A stretch of DNA of 64,000 nt from Flavobacteriales bacterium. Its GTDB lineage: Bacteria; Bacteroidota; Bacteroidia; NS11-12g; UBA9320. Shown piece after piece: positions 34,745 to 43,075 of the stretch. Location: NCBI GenBank assembly GCA_020635455.1, contig JACJZT010000005.1:248001-312000 (forward strand), in the 5' to 3' direction. Made by a program: the position numbers and the translations under genes. The notes beneath the pieces were generated by a model. That model did no database searches. It was not told the origin of the DNA and worked only from the letters and a program-made list of their open reading frames with translations. Positions within the stretch are counted from its first letter, which is position 1; the number at the start of each line of letters is the position of its first letter.

Positions 34745-35044
34745 TTACGCTGCATCCAAATCAAAAGAGTGTATATTTTCTATTTCAGACTTCGTTGCCT
34801 TTGTTTCCTCTTCTAAACCATAATCGTCCTGTATCCCAAGCAAGAATTTTGCAGAATTTCCGAAATATTTTGAAAATCTTAGAGCTGTATCTGCTTTAAT
34901 TCTACGATTACATTTTAGAATTTCACCAATTCTGATCTGCGGAATAAATGTTTCTTTGGCTTATCGGTAAACCGAAATACCAAATGGTTCAAGATCCTCC
35001 TCTCTTACTATTTCACCGGGATGTATGTATTTTCATGATTCCAT
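34745..35044 (-). pseudogene. higA: Decayed HigA-type antitoxin
   Basis: Read on the minus strand from an ATG at 35044, the frame gives the HigA pattern HPGEIVREEDLEPFGISVYR, then a TAA stop at 34961-34963, then AKETFIPQIRIGEILKCNRR and IKADTALRFSKYFGNSAKF. Family members read YRLAKE at this place, so a Leu codon TTA most simply became TAA. A second in-frame TGA is at 35033-35035, four codons in. The XRE-type helix-turn-helix is otherwise intact to the stop at 34745. It follows the higB remnant directly, the normal higBA order. Confidence 0.85.
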
Positions 35045-35055
35045 AGCCTTAACTT

Positions 35056-35336
35056 TTAAGGACAATCCAATATTTTAACGTGTGAAGCAGAATCATTCAG
35101 CCATCTAAAAATAATCCTCCACTGTTTGTTAATTCGTATACAATACAAACCAAACAGCTTGCCACTTAACTTTTCTAAAGGATTGGATGGAGGAATCCTA
35201 AGATCATTGATATTTTCTGAGTTGATTATCAATCTTTGTTTTCTTCCTTCCATACTTTGAATTTCTGCAGGAAGTTTTTTGACTGAAATCCATTCCATAT
35301 CTTTTCTGTTTCCTTACTGTCAAAACTTTTTATCAC
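35056..35336 (-). pseudogene. higB: Frameshifted HigB-type toxin
   Basis: From a GTG at 35336 the frame reads IKSFDSKETEKIWNGFQS, the HigB N-terminus. At the A6 run (35275-35280 on the + strand) the frame is lost and it stops after 35 codons. Reading one base on restores KKLPAEIQSMEGRKQRLI, NDLRIPPSNPLEKLSGKLFG, and IRINKQWRIIFRWLND, the conserved RelE-fold core, to the stop at 35056. Seven A would keep a single frame, so a one-base deletion is the simplest cause. Only the second part is an ATG-started open frame (80 codons). Confidence 0.85.
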
Positions 35337-35542
35337 TTCTTATGCTGCACTAACGCCAAAGATACGTATATTGAATGCACTTAAATAAGATTTGCAAAAA
35401 TTACCTAAACATGGTATATACTCAATACAGAAGGATATTTGTTTGTCCAGGCAAAGTCTACTTTTCAAAATTCATATGACAAAAATCTGAAAGAATTGAG
35501 GCCTGTAGTTTTAATTATTAGCAACAGAAAAGATGTAAAACT

Positions 35543-36271
35543 CTAAATACCCATTACCTTTTTGAGCAACTGATACCCACTCCGACTCATGGGTATTTCA
35601 GCACCCAAACGGGTTACGGCAATGTGATTTTCGTTAAATCCGGTTTTCACTTTAAGTAATTTGGATACCGGTAAAATAAACGAGCGATGCACTCGCACAA
35701 ACTGCAGTTCATTCAGGTTTTTTTCATAATGTGTCAGAGTGTTTTTCTTGATAAAAACACCGTCTTTCACATGTATCTTTACATAATCATCGTAAGCTTC
35801 CAGAAACTCAATTTCTCCAATGGGCACAATTCGTATACCATCCCTGGTTTTTACTACGATTCGCTGCAATTCTTCGGCATATGAGATTTCCTCATGATTA
35901 GTTAAGATTCTGTTCGACGAATCAATGGAACTCAATGCTTTTTGGAAAGCCATTTTAAATCTTTCTTTCGAAAAAGGTTTGAGAAGATAATCCAGGGCAT
36001 TTTTTTCGAAGGCTTTCAGTGCGTATTCGTCAAAAGCAGTGGTAAAAATAACTGCCGGTGGATCGTCGATGAGTTCGAGCATTTCAAAACCACTTATTTT
36101 CGGCATTTGAATGTCAAGAAAGATAAGGTCCGGTTTGGAATTCTGAATTTGCTTTAATCCTTCAAACCCATCCTGACAAGAACTGATCTCTAAAAAATCA
36201 TAATCTGCCAAAAACTCCTTCAACAAAACAACTGCAAGAGGTTCGTCGTCGATGATCAGTATTCTTTTCAT
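35543..36271 (-). CDS. LytTR-type response regulator
   Basis: A 242-residue two-component regulator. The receiver domain (1-120) has acidic residues D8/D9 and the phospho-acceptor D53 in FLDIQMPKISGFEML, with the conserved Lys in LDYLLKPFSKERF. The LytTR DNA-binding domain (about 140-240) carries VKIHVKDGVFIKKN, FVRVHRSFILPVSKL and the closing GAEIPMSRSGYQLLKKVMG. It overlaps the LytS-type kinase by 4 nt, so the pair is co-translated and probably cognate. Targets are not visible. Confidence 0.95.
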   Translation of the reverse strand: MKRILIIDDEPLAVVLLKEFLADYDFLEISSCQDGFEGLKQIQNSKPDLIFLDIQMPKISGFEMLELIDDPPAVIFTTAFDEYALKAFEKNALDYLLKPFSKERFKMAFQKALSSIDSSNRILTNHEEISYAEELQRIVVKTRDGIRIVPIGEIEFLEAYDDYVKIHVKDGVFIKKNTLTHYEKNLNELQFVRVHRSFILPVSKLLKVKTGFNENHIAVTRLGAEIPMSRSGYQLLKKVMGI

Positions 36272-37308
36272 TTTTGCTGAGGAAAGTTTAAGCGGGTTAT
36301 AAAAATATTTTCTTCCCGGTCGGTTTTAAGCAAATCGGCACGAAGATATATTAATTCCAGTCTTCGATAAACTGCCTTCAAACCAAAACCGGCTCCTTTT
36401 GGCTTAGTGGTGGTTTGAGGGTCGAAAGGGTTTCTGATCTCAATGCTCAACATACCGTTATGATTCCTTGCTTTAAGTTCAATGCATAAATTTTCCGTGG
36501 TATCGTATAATCCGAATTTAATGGCATTTTCTACAATAGGTTGAAGAATAAGAGGTGGAAGTAGAAATTCGTAACATTCTTCTTCGATCTGATAATCGGT
36601 ACTTAAGCGGTGGCCGAAACGAACTTTTTCAATATCCAGATATAATTTTAAATGATTCAATTCCTCTCGAAAACTCAGCATTTTTTTCTCATCCTTTCTC
36701 AGTGTACCCCTAAGAAAGTCGGACAAATGTTCGATCATTTTCCGCGCTTCTGCAGGGCTGCTTCCTATAAGTGCATTGATGGAATTGAGACTGTTAAAAA
36801 TAAAATGCGGTTGTAATTTTTGAGATAAACCTGCCAGTTCAGCATCCTTAATGCTGGAAACTTCCGCAGCCTGACGCAAAGCCTGCTCTTTCTCATAAGC
36901 AATGAACTCTACGATCCATACTGCCAAAACTGTGGTACCAAGACCAAGAAAACCTATGGCAAACCGAATAGGACGCGACATGTCAAGCTCGGCAAGATAT
37001 AATGGCCTGTCTTTAAATACCAAAGTGAGCAACCACTGAGTTAGCAGGTTCCACATTAATGCCGAAAGGAGGCACCATAAAATAAGTTTCCAGGCATTGT
37101 GTTTAGACGGCTGGTAAAACATGATGATGTTTCCGATGGCTAGGCAGAACAATCCCAGAACAACATTGCTAATGATACTATCGGTTATACTGATCCTCCA
37201 GTCGTAACCAATATGATGCAACACAAGGGTAAATAAAGTGGCCCATACCAGCCACCACAGAAAGTATACTAATCTTGTGTTGTTTAAGAAGGTAAAAATA
37301 TTGGCCAT
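36268..37308 (-). CDS. LytS-type sensor histidine kinase
   Basis: A 346-residue membrane kinase. Four hydrophobic helices fill residues 12-138 (TRLVYFLWWLVWATLFTLVL, SNVVLGLFCLAIGNIIMF, LILWCLLSALMWNLLTQWLL, GFLGLGTTVLAVWIVEFIAY). A coiled-coil linker leads into the His_kinase domain with the phospho-acceptor H168 in KLQPHFIFNSLNSINALIG. The ATPase half shows LPPLILQPIVENAIKFGL and GAGFGLKAVYRRLELIY. There is no extracytoplasmic sensing domain, so it probably senses through its membrane part or the LiaF-like neighbour. It lies 1 nt after the DUF4288 gene. Confidence 0.94.
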   Translation of the reverse strand: MANIFTFLNNTRLVYFLWWLVWATLFTLVLHHIGYDWRISITDSIISNVVLGLFCLAIGNIIMFYQPSKHNAWKLILWCLLSALMWNLLTQWLLTLVFKDRPLYLAELDMSRPIRFAIGFLGLGTTVLAVWIVEFIAYEKEQALRQAAEVSSIKDAELAGLSQKLQPHFIFNSLNSINALIGSSPAEARKMIEHLSDFLRGTLRKDEKKMLSFREELNHLKLYLDIEKVRFGHRLSTDYQIEEECYEFLLPPLILQPIVENAIKFGLYDTTENLCIELKARNHNGMLSIEIRNPFDPQTTTKPKGAGFGLKAVYRRLELIYLRADLLKTDREENIFITRLNFPQQK

Positions 37309-37309
37309 T

Positions 37310-37648
37310 TTATTTTAAAATGGTGTGGAGTCTGTCCATCTTATCATGAATACGGTGGTTTTTTAGAAACTCTTCCGCAAATTCTGTTTCGGTGATCTCA
37401 GAAAAGATCTCATCTCCACTGTTTAGATGATCCACTCTGAAAACATCCCTTATTGCAATAAATTTCCAGGAAACCTCTCCTTCATTTTTTATTAATGGGT
37501 TGGATGATTCATTCTTGATCACACGGTCGCACTCAGTCCTGACTTCATCAGCATTATTTGCCATAACCCAGCGGTATTGCATGTCGAACTGTTTGCTTCT
37601 GCTATTGTTCTCAATTGAAAACAACATTTTTACAATGTATGTATTCAT
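37310..37648 (-). CDS. DUF4288-like protein
   Basis: A 112-residue soluble protein resembling the DUF4288 family (YIVKMLFSIENN, RWVMANNADEVRTECDRV, VSWKFIAIRDVFRVD). No catalytic residue pattern is apparent. It lies between the LiaF-like gene (11 nt) and the LytS-type kinase (1 nt), which suggests it belongs to the same signalling unit or is merely co-transcribed. The family assignment rests on the general pattern and is moderate. Confidence 0.65.
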   Translation of the reverse strand: MNTYIVKMLFSIENNSRSKQFDMQYRWVMANNADEVRTECDRVIKNESSNPLIKNEGEVSWKFIAIRDVFRVDHLNSGDEIFSEITETEFAEEFLKNHRIHDKMDRLHTILK

Positions 37649-37659
37649 TCGTCCGGGCC

Positions 37660-38430
37660 TTAGTAACTTCGAATATCCATTCCACCAAAAATACTGGTTC
37701 CTTTAATTACAAGAACTTTTTTCTCGTCCGTTACAAGGTCTTTGGATATTGCCCGTTTATCTTCGATACCGCCAAGTATGGCAACCATTTCTGGCACAAC
37801 CTCCCAGTGGGACGGAATGATAAGTTTGGTCCCGCCAAAGATCTGGACAATTTCGAGCTCAACCCTTCCCTGTATTTCAGATTGCATCAAGTTTATTTCT
37901 GCACCTCCAAAAATACAGACTATGTCGCCGCCTTTAAAATTTTTGGTTATGACATTTTTTTTTACTGAACCGAAGATTGTGGTTGAATCGATGTAATCTT
38001 CACCCAATTCTGCGCTTTCAGCATCGTCCCATTTCTGCTTCCATTTCTTTTTCCAGTTTTGATGATTATGTGAACGATTGGGTTTGAAAATAAACACCAA
38101 ACCAATGATTATAATGACCACAGGCCAGATCATTCTGCCGACATGCAGACCCGGGATCAAACGATCCATTAAAAAAACCAGACCCACAAGGATCATGATC
38201 CACCATCCGCCTCTCTGAAAATTATGTTTGGCACCGATAAACAATCCGAGAACTATCAGAAAGACCGGCCAGGTAAACAGCCAGTATGGCATGTCCATAC
38301 CTGCCTGCCTTGCCAGAAAAGCAATTCCGGTAATCACAAGAATGCTGCCTGCCAGGATCCTTCCATTATTATTTCCCGGTCGCTTACGTACAACTGTTGA
38401 ATCTTCGTTTTGGGTTTCTTTTGAATACAT
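37660..38430 (-). CDS. LiaF-like membrane protein
   Basis: A 256-residue membrane protein. Three to four hydrophobic segments fill about residues 23-112 (ILAGSILVITGIAFLARQAG, PYWLFTWPVFLIVLGLFIGA, WWIMILVGLVFLMD, MIWPVVIIIIGLVFIF). The C-terminus is a LiaF-type beta-solenoid domain with repeated IFGG turns (TIFGSVKKNV, CIFGGAEINLMQ, QIFGGTKLIIPSHWE, SIFGGMDIRS). In Firmicutes LiaF inhibits the LiaRS cell-envelope stress system. Here it is encoded upstream of a LytS/LytTR pair, suggesting an analogous control of envelope stress; that link is inference. Confidence 0.88.
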   Translation of the reverse strand: MYSKETQNEDSTVVRKRPGNNNGRILAGSILVITGIAFLARQAGMDMPYWLFTWPVFLIVLGLFIGAKHNFQRGGWWIMILVGLVFLMDRLIPGLHVGRMIWPVVIIIIGLVFIFKPNRSHNHQNWKKKWKQKWDDAESAELGEDYIDSTTIFGSVKKNVITKNFKGGDIVCIFGGAEINLMQSEIQGRVELEIVQIFGGTKLIIPSHWEVVPEMVAILGGIEDKRAISKDLVTDEKKVLVIKGTSIFGGMDIRSY

Positions 38431-38451
38431 GGTTTTAATTATTTACAGGTT

Positions 38452-38459
38452 CAAAGGTA
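38452..38459 (-). promoter_or_regulatory. Candidate -7 box of the LiaF-LytTR operon
   Basis: Minus strand TACCTTTG is an exact TAnnTTTG match 22 nt before the start codon at 38430. The nearest TTTG upstream is too far for a -33 element, so an activator-dependent promoter is possible. Confidence 0.5.
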
Positions 38460-38733
38460 GTTGTGTATTCACCTTCACATCAATACCAATTAGGCAAACA
38501 AACTTAAATAAGCAGGTGAGTGCACCAAAAACGTCGGTAAACGAAAATGCAGTCTTGTGAAATTCCGGGATGTCGTTTATTAAAAGCAGTAGCCTACACT
38601 AGTAAGGCCATCGTTTCGGTGATAAAGGATATGGTTTAATTTAATGGGATGGACATACGGTAAAATTATCAGATAAAAACCAAACGCATTCACATAACAA
38701 ATTGCATTTGATACGGGTAAGTCTGTAAAAAAC
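38460..38733. other. Intergenic stretch with no further feature
   Basis: Apart from the promoter box at its left side, the gap between the LiaF-like gene and the C1 peptidase gene shows no coding frame, clear terminator hairpin or repeat. Confidence 0.55.
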
Positions 38734-40311
38734 TTACTTCTTTGTTACCTGAATTTCCATGACAACAGCCGTTTCAGAACCTCTTATCGCTGTTTCAAAA
38801 CCAAAGGTCTTACCTTCACTGAAATCAACGTTTCTTATAACCTTGTCTCCCAAAGCGTCGTTAATTTTTACCTGAAGTCCTCTCTTTTTACTTTTATTAA
38901 TTTTCTGGTTCAAGGCAACATAATCAAGTGGATTCTTGCTAACCACAATAGCGAATACATCCCGGTTTCCAATTTCATCCGGCTGCATGCTTTGGGCATT
39001 CGGAAACAAGCGGGTACCGGTTATTCCACAATAGGGTGAATGCTTGGGTGTATAGGGAAACAACACATATGAACTACCATCGGTTTCTTCGCCAAAAATA
39101 TAGGTGTAACATTCAATGGTATTGGTTACTTCAATTTTAAACCTTGTCTTCTTTTTGATCAAAGTGTTCCTGGTTTCAAAAACATTATCGCTTTTCAGTT
39201 CCAAAGGAATATAGTTTGTGATCTTATTTTTTGCATCAACTTCTACAATTCCAAAATCCACTTTGAAGGTTTTTGCTGAGGGTTCATTTGCATTTCCCAT
39301 GGGATAAAGGCCAAAAGCTTCCACAACAAAATAATCGAAGTCGGAATACCTTACCCACGCGATTCCCTTATTGCCCCAATCGTTTCCCCAGCTGTTCATG
39401 ATCTGAAATGCACCACCGGATTTGTTGTCGTCGTAACCGATCACACACATTGCATGCCCTCCGAAACCGTTCATATCATAATCACTCTCACGAGGAGCCC
39501 ATAGATCCTTTCCGGCCATGTCCTGCATAAAACTTCCACCTACCCTCATTCCGATCACCACAGGGCTTCCCTGTGCAAGGTTTTGTTTTATGGCAAGCAT
39601 GTTTACCCTGTAGTTCTCTCCATCCAGGGTGAGTCTTTGAGCCCCTTTGATGTTGAAATCCCGGGCCTTTTTCATTTCATTGGAACTTGGCAATTTGCTG
39701 CAGCTCTCATCTGTATATGGAAACTCGCTGAAAGGCAATCCGCCATTTTTCTTCATTGCCTCCATTGCATTTTGCAAATAGGCTCCCTGGCAACCTTCCA
39801 GTTTAATCTGATTGTACAGGTAAGCCGGACTAAATTTAACCTGATCCGGATTTTTGCCGGAGGACCTGGCTTCTAAAATTGTTCTGGCAGCGTATGCACT
39901 GCTCCAGGCTACACAGCTTCCCTGTTGACCCTGGTTCAGACGTTTCGGGCAGTACTCAATTAAACTTACCGACTCCGGTAATGGGTTTTTGGTATTATCG
40001 GCATAAAGGTTCTCAAAAACTTCTGCCTTATCATAAACTTCCTGATTGAGTTCGGCACCTTTTGAAAAAATGGAAGAAACCGATTCGTTATTTACAACAT
40101 TTTCCAGATTACAACCTCCTTTGAAGTACAGGAAAACCCCACCAATAAGAATTACAGGAATGGCAAGCTTGGGGTATTTAAAAACTGCACCAAGAATTTT
40201 GGGTATCAAGTACACAAGAGGATTGTTTCCACCTCCGCCGGATGGCCTTTTTCTTCCGGGATCGTTTCCTGATTGACCCTGATTCGGGTCGTCTGTCATT
40301 CTTATGGGCAT
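38734..40311 (-). CDS. Membrane-anchored C1 (papain-like) peptidase
   Basis: A 525-residue peptidase. Residues 1-46 are Gly/Pro-rich and cytoplasmic, then one helix at about 47-63 (YPKLAIPVILIGGVFLYFKG) anchors it. The papain-type catalytic set is complete: Cys133 in LNQGQQGSCVAWSSAYAAR, His286 in GFGGHAMCVIGYDD, and Asn306 in QIMNSWGNDWGNKGIAWV. A C-terminal domain of 170 residues (SYVLFPYTPKHSPYCGITG, VVMEIQVTKK) has no family I recognise. An in-frame ATG four codons in is an alternative start. It follows the GH3-like gene by 9 nt and probably shares its transcript. Substrate unknown. Confidence 0.88.
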   Translation of the reverse strand: MPIRMTDDPNQGQSGNDPGRKRPSGGGGNNPLVYLIPKILGAVFKYPKLAIPVILIGGVFLYFKGGCNLENVVNNESVSSIFSKGAELNQEVYDKAEVFENLYADNTKNPLPESVSLIEYCPKRLNQGQQGSCVAWSSAYAARTILEARSSGKNPDQVKFSPAYLYNQIKLEGCQGAYLQNAMEAMKKNGGLPFSEFPYTDESCSKLPSSNEMKKARDFNIKGAQRLTLDGENYRVNMLAIKQNLAQGSPVVIGMRVGGSFMQDMAGKDLWAPRESDYDMNGFGGHAMCVIGYDDNKSGGAFQIMNSWGNDWGNKGIAWVRYSDFDYFVVEAFGLYPMGNANEPSAKTFKVDFGIVEVDAKNKITNYIPLELKSDNVFETRNTLIKKKTRFKIEVTNTIECYTYIFGEETDGSSYVLFPYTPKHSPYCGITGTRLFPNAQSMQPDEIGNRDVFAIVVSKNPLDYVALNQKINKSKKRGLQVKINDALGDKVIRNVDFSEGKTFGFETAIRGSETAVVMEIQVTKK

Positions 40312-40320
40312 AAATGTATT

Positions 40321-41865
40321 TTAGATGGTTTTTTGCAACTCGGAAGTTTGTAAATGATTTTTCCAGCTTTCAAGTTTTTCATTTTTAAGAACCCTTGGAA
40401 ATTTATTTTGAGAACCGAATTTACCCTGACTTTTAAGCCATGAAATGAACGTTTCATTTGGAATTAGTTCAACATAAATATCTTTCAAAGCAGCGCTTCT
40501 TTCCACACGGTAATCATCGTTGAGAACTTTCAGATGTTTATCAAGCGTAGTTTTCACCAATTCTGGATCAAGGTTGTGAGCATCGTATCCAATGTACCAC
40601 TGATGGGCAAACAAACCATCCTTATGAGGTATTCCTGCAACTGTATACTCTATCAGCTGAACCCCCAGTTCGTCGCCGGTAAGTTCCAAACCCTTATTCA
40701 TGTTGTCAACGCTGAGGTGTTCACCGCACAAACTAAGAAAATGCTTGGTTCGGCCAACGATCTCAATTTCGCAATTCTTAAGATTTGAAAATCTTATAAC
40801 ATCACCGATAAGATACCTCCATGCCCCGGCACAGGTTGAGATCGCCAGTGCATAATCGGTATTTTCATCTACTTCAAGTAAATTACACGACATAGGGTTG
40901 CCGATCAGGTTACCATCATCTGTGAAATTTTTGCTGTTAAAGGGTATGAATTCATAATAGATCCCGTTTCGCAACAGAAGTCTCATTCCACTGGCAGATT
41001 CCCGGTTTTGAAAGGCAATAAAACCTTCGGAAGCAAGATACGTCTCAAAATACTTGATGGGACGCCCCATCAGTTTATCCAAACCTTTTTTATAGGGTTT
41101 GATCGAAACCCCACCATGAATGTAAACCTCAAGGTTGGGCCAAATTTCATGAATGTTTGAGATTTTGTAATGCTCAAGAATATTTTCCATGAGCATTTGG
41201 ATCCATGCCGGTACGCCTGCAATGATACCTACATCCCAATTAACGGCTTCCCGGGTCATTTTTTCAATTTTTTCCTGCCAGTTTCTTTCCTGCTTTATCA
41301 CCGGTTCCGGCTTTGAAATTCTTTGCAACATGAGAGGGATATGACTTGTGGTAATTCCACTTAAGTCCCCGGAATGGTATATTCCATTGTATTCGAGGTC
41401 GGTACTGCCCCCGATCATCAACCAGTTTTTCATGATGTGATCCTTGGGTACATCGGTTTTGGCTATGGCAAAAATTTGTCGGAGACTGGCTCTGTGAATT
41501 GCCTTATTCATTTCTCTTGTGAAAGGGATGTACTTGCTGCTGTTGTCGGTCGATCCACTGCTAACGGCAAAAAAATCGATCTTACCCGGCCAGGTTACAT
41601 TTGGTTCTCCGGTTTTACAGCGATCCCACCAGGGTAACATGCTTAAATAATCCCCTGCCGGTACAAGTTTTGCAAAGTCCTTATCGATGTTTGCTGAATC
41701 AAGCAGCCTGTTAAAATGATGTGCTTTTCCAAACTCTGTATACTGGGCCTTCGCAATGAGCTTTTTGAGGGTTCTTAGCTGCATGGAGTGTCCACGCTTT
41801 GCGCTTACGTTGCCTTTTAAAGAGATCTTAAAGCTTTTGTCAAGAATGTTTTTTAAAATTGGCAT
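40321..41865 (-). CDS. GH3 auxin-responsive promoter family protein
   Basis: A 514-residue member of the GH3 family, adenylate-forming enzymes that in plants join amino acids to jasmonate or auxin. The ATP/AMP-binding motifs are visible: FAVSSGSTDNSSKYIPFT near 100, and the central YFETYLASEGFIAFQ. The stretch YALAISTCAGAWRYLIGDVIRFSNL carries the YxxxxGD region and EIVGRTKHFLSLCGEHLS marks the hinge. Bacterial members are widespread in Bacteroidota but their substrates are unknown. Cytoplasmic; no signal peptide. It heads a two-gene unit with the C1 peptidase. The reaction is inferred from the family. Confidence 0.9.
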   Translation of the reverse strand: MPILKNILDKSFKISLKGNVSAKRGHSMQLRTLKKLIAKAQYTEFGKAHHFNRLLDSANIDKDFAKLVPAGDYLSMLPWWDRCKTGEPNVTWPGKIDFFAVSSGSTDNSSKYIPFTREMNKAIHRASLRQIFAIAKTDVPKDHIMKNWLMIGGSTDLEYNGIYHSGDLSGITTSHIPLMLQRISKPEPVIKQERNWQEKIEKMTREAVNWDVGIIAGVPAWIQMLMENILEHYKISNIHEIWPNLEVYIHGGVSIKPYKKGLDKLMGRPIKYFETYLASEGFIAFQNRESASGMRLLLRNGIYYEFIPFNSKNFTDDGNLIGNPMSCNLLEVDENTDYALAISTCAGAWRYLIGDVIRFSNLKNCEIEIVGRTKHFLSLCGEHLSVDNMNKGLELTGDELGVQLIEYTVAGIPHKDGLFAHQWYIGYDAHNLDPELVKTTLDKHLKVLNDDYRVERSAALKDIYVELIPNETFISWLKSQGKFGSQNKFPRVLKNEKLESWKNHLQTSELQKTI

Positions 41866-41997
41866 TCAAAGGTCTTAATATTTACAATTATAACTTATTT
41901 AGAGAAAGCATTTAAAAAAATGCCATGATAAACAGAGTTTTCCGAAAGGATCACCTTGTTATACTTAAATAAATTGTACATGCAATAAAATTATTTA

Positions 41998-42005
41998 TAC
42001 CTTCG
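41998..42005 (+). promoter_or_regulatory. Possible -7 box for the VOC gene
   Basis: TACCTTCG differs from TAnnTTTG by one base and lies 9 nt before the ATG at 42014, giving an almost leaderless message. The same 12 bases around it (ATACCTTCGATC) recur at 61744-61755 ahead of the DUF4476 gene. Confidence 0.35.
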
Positions 42006-42013
42006 ATCCGGGT

Positions 42014-42406
42014 ATGAAAAAAGTAATCGGACTAGGTGGTGTTTTTTATAAAGTAAAAGACCCCGAAGCAACAAGAAATTGGTATGCAAAACATTTGGGC
42101 ATAAAATCCGAATCGTGGGGAACGGTCTTCCAATGGAAAGATGCCTTTGGCGGCAGCCATGACGGGTATTCCGTTTGGAGTCAGTTTAAAAAGGATTCAA
42201 CTTACTTTAATCCTTCAGACTCTTCATTTATGATAAATTTCATCGTGGATGATCTGTTTGCCTTGCTCGATGAACTAAAAATATCCGGAATTGAGTGTAT
42301 AGGCGAACCCACGAACGATGAATTTGGAAAATTCGGATGGATCATGGATCCGGACGGAATCAAAATTGAGCTCTGGGAACCTCCGGCTAATAAAGAATCT
42401 GAATAA
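42014..42406 (+). CDS. VOC family protein (glyoxalase/bleomycin-resistance fold)
   Basis: A 130-residue vicinal oxygen chelate protein. The paired beta-alpha-beta-beta-beta units are apparent (GVFYKVKDPEATRNWYAKHL, INFIVDDLFALLDELKISGI, then GKFGWIMDPDGIKIELWEPP). The C-terminal GWIMDPDGIKIELWEP with Glu as metal ligand is typical. Substrate cannot be told from sequence. It stands alone on the + strand and converges on nadD with a 16-nt gap. Confidence 0.9.
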   Translation: MKKVIGLGGVFYKVKDPEATRNWYAKHLGIKSESWGTVFQWKDAFGGSHDGYSVWSQFKKDSTYFNPSDSSFMINFIVDDLFALLDELKISGIECIGEPTNDEFGKFGWIMDPDGIKIELWEPPANKESE

Positions 42407-42422
42407 ATTCTAAGGCTGCTAT

Positions 42423-43010
42423 TCAGGCCGAGACCAGAGCACTGTTTTCCTTTAAGGCATTGAGATATTCATGCACAGCTTCCGGTACCAGATACTTGAT
42501 CGATTTTTTCATTCTTAACAAACCCCTAATATATGTTGCCGAAATTTGAATGGCAGGAGCTTTATAAACTTTAACTTTTTGATTTTTGGCGAATTCACCA
42601 CCTAAAGAACTTTCACGTTGATACGAAAGAATCTTATAGTTCATAAGAATAAATTCGAAATCTTTCCATTTATCGAGATGTTGAAGCGTATCGGTACCCA
42701 TGATCAGGAAAAATTCATAGTTGGGGTGCGTATCCGTAAGATGTTTTAATGTATTGATGCTGTAGGAAGGACGTGGCATGCCAAATTCTACGTCGCAGGC
42801 TTTGATCCTCTCATTTTCTCCAATGGCCAACTCAACCATTCGCAACCGGTCTTTTTCCGGATAGAGATCTACGGATGATTTCAATGGGTTTTGTGGGGAA
42901 ACGATCATCCAGACTTCATCGAGATTTGCCTGATTAAGCATAAATTCGGCGATGATCAGGTGACCGTGATGTATGGGATTAAATGAACCGAAATACAGAC
43001 CTACTTTCAT
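42423..43010 (-). CDS. nadD: Nicotinate-nucleotide adenylyltransferase
   Basis: A 195-residue NadD that makes deamido-NAD from nicotinate mononucleotide and ATP. It carries the nucleotidyltransferase motif GSFNPIHHGHLIIAE near the start and the closing ISATYIRGLLRMKKSIKYLV (the ISxTxxR signature). YEFFLIMGTDTLQHLDKWKD is the substrate-binding region. It starts 65 nt after gmk and has its own near-perfect promoter, so it can be transcribed separately from gmk-yicC. Confidence 0.95.
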   Translation of the reverse strand: MKVGLYFGSFNPIHHGHLIIAEFMLNQANLDEVWMIVSPQNPLKSSVDLYPEKDRLRMVELAIGENERIKACDVEFGMPRPSYSINTLKHLTDTHPNYEFFLIMGTDTLQHLDKWKDFEFILMNYKILSYQRESSLGGEFAKNQKVKVYKAPAIQISATYIRGLLRMKKSIKYLVPEAVHEYLNALKENSALVSA

Positions 43011-43039
43011 GTTTGATTTTTCAAAAGGGACAGAACTAA

Positions 43040-43070
43040 CAAAGATAACTTTTTTGTGGAGCTTACCAAA
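43040..43070 (-). promoter_or_regulatory. nadD: Bacteroidota consensus promoter for nadD
   Basis: On the minus strand a -33 TTTG (43067-43070) is followed after exactly 19 nt by a -7 TATCTTTG (43040-43047). Both elements and the spacing match the Bacteroidota housekeeping sigma consensus. Transcription should start near 43033, 23 nt before the start codon. Confidence 0.65.
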
Positions 43071-43075
43071 AAATT

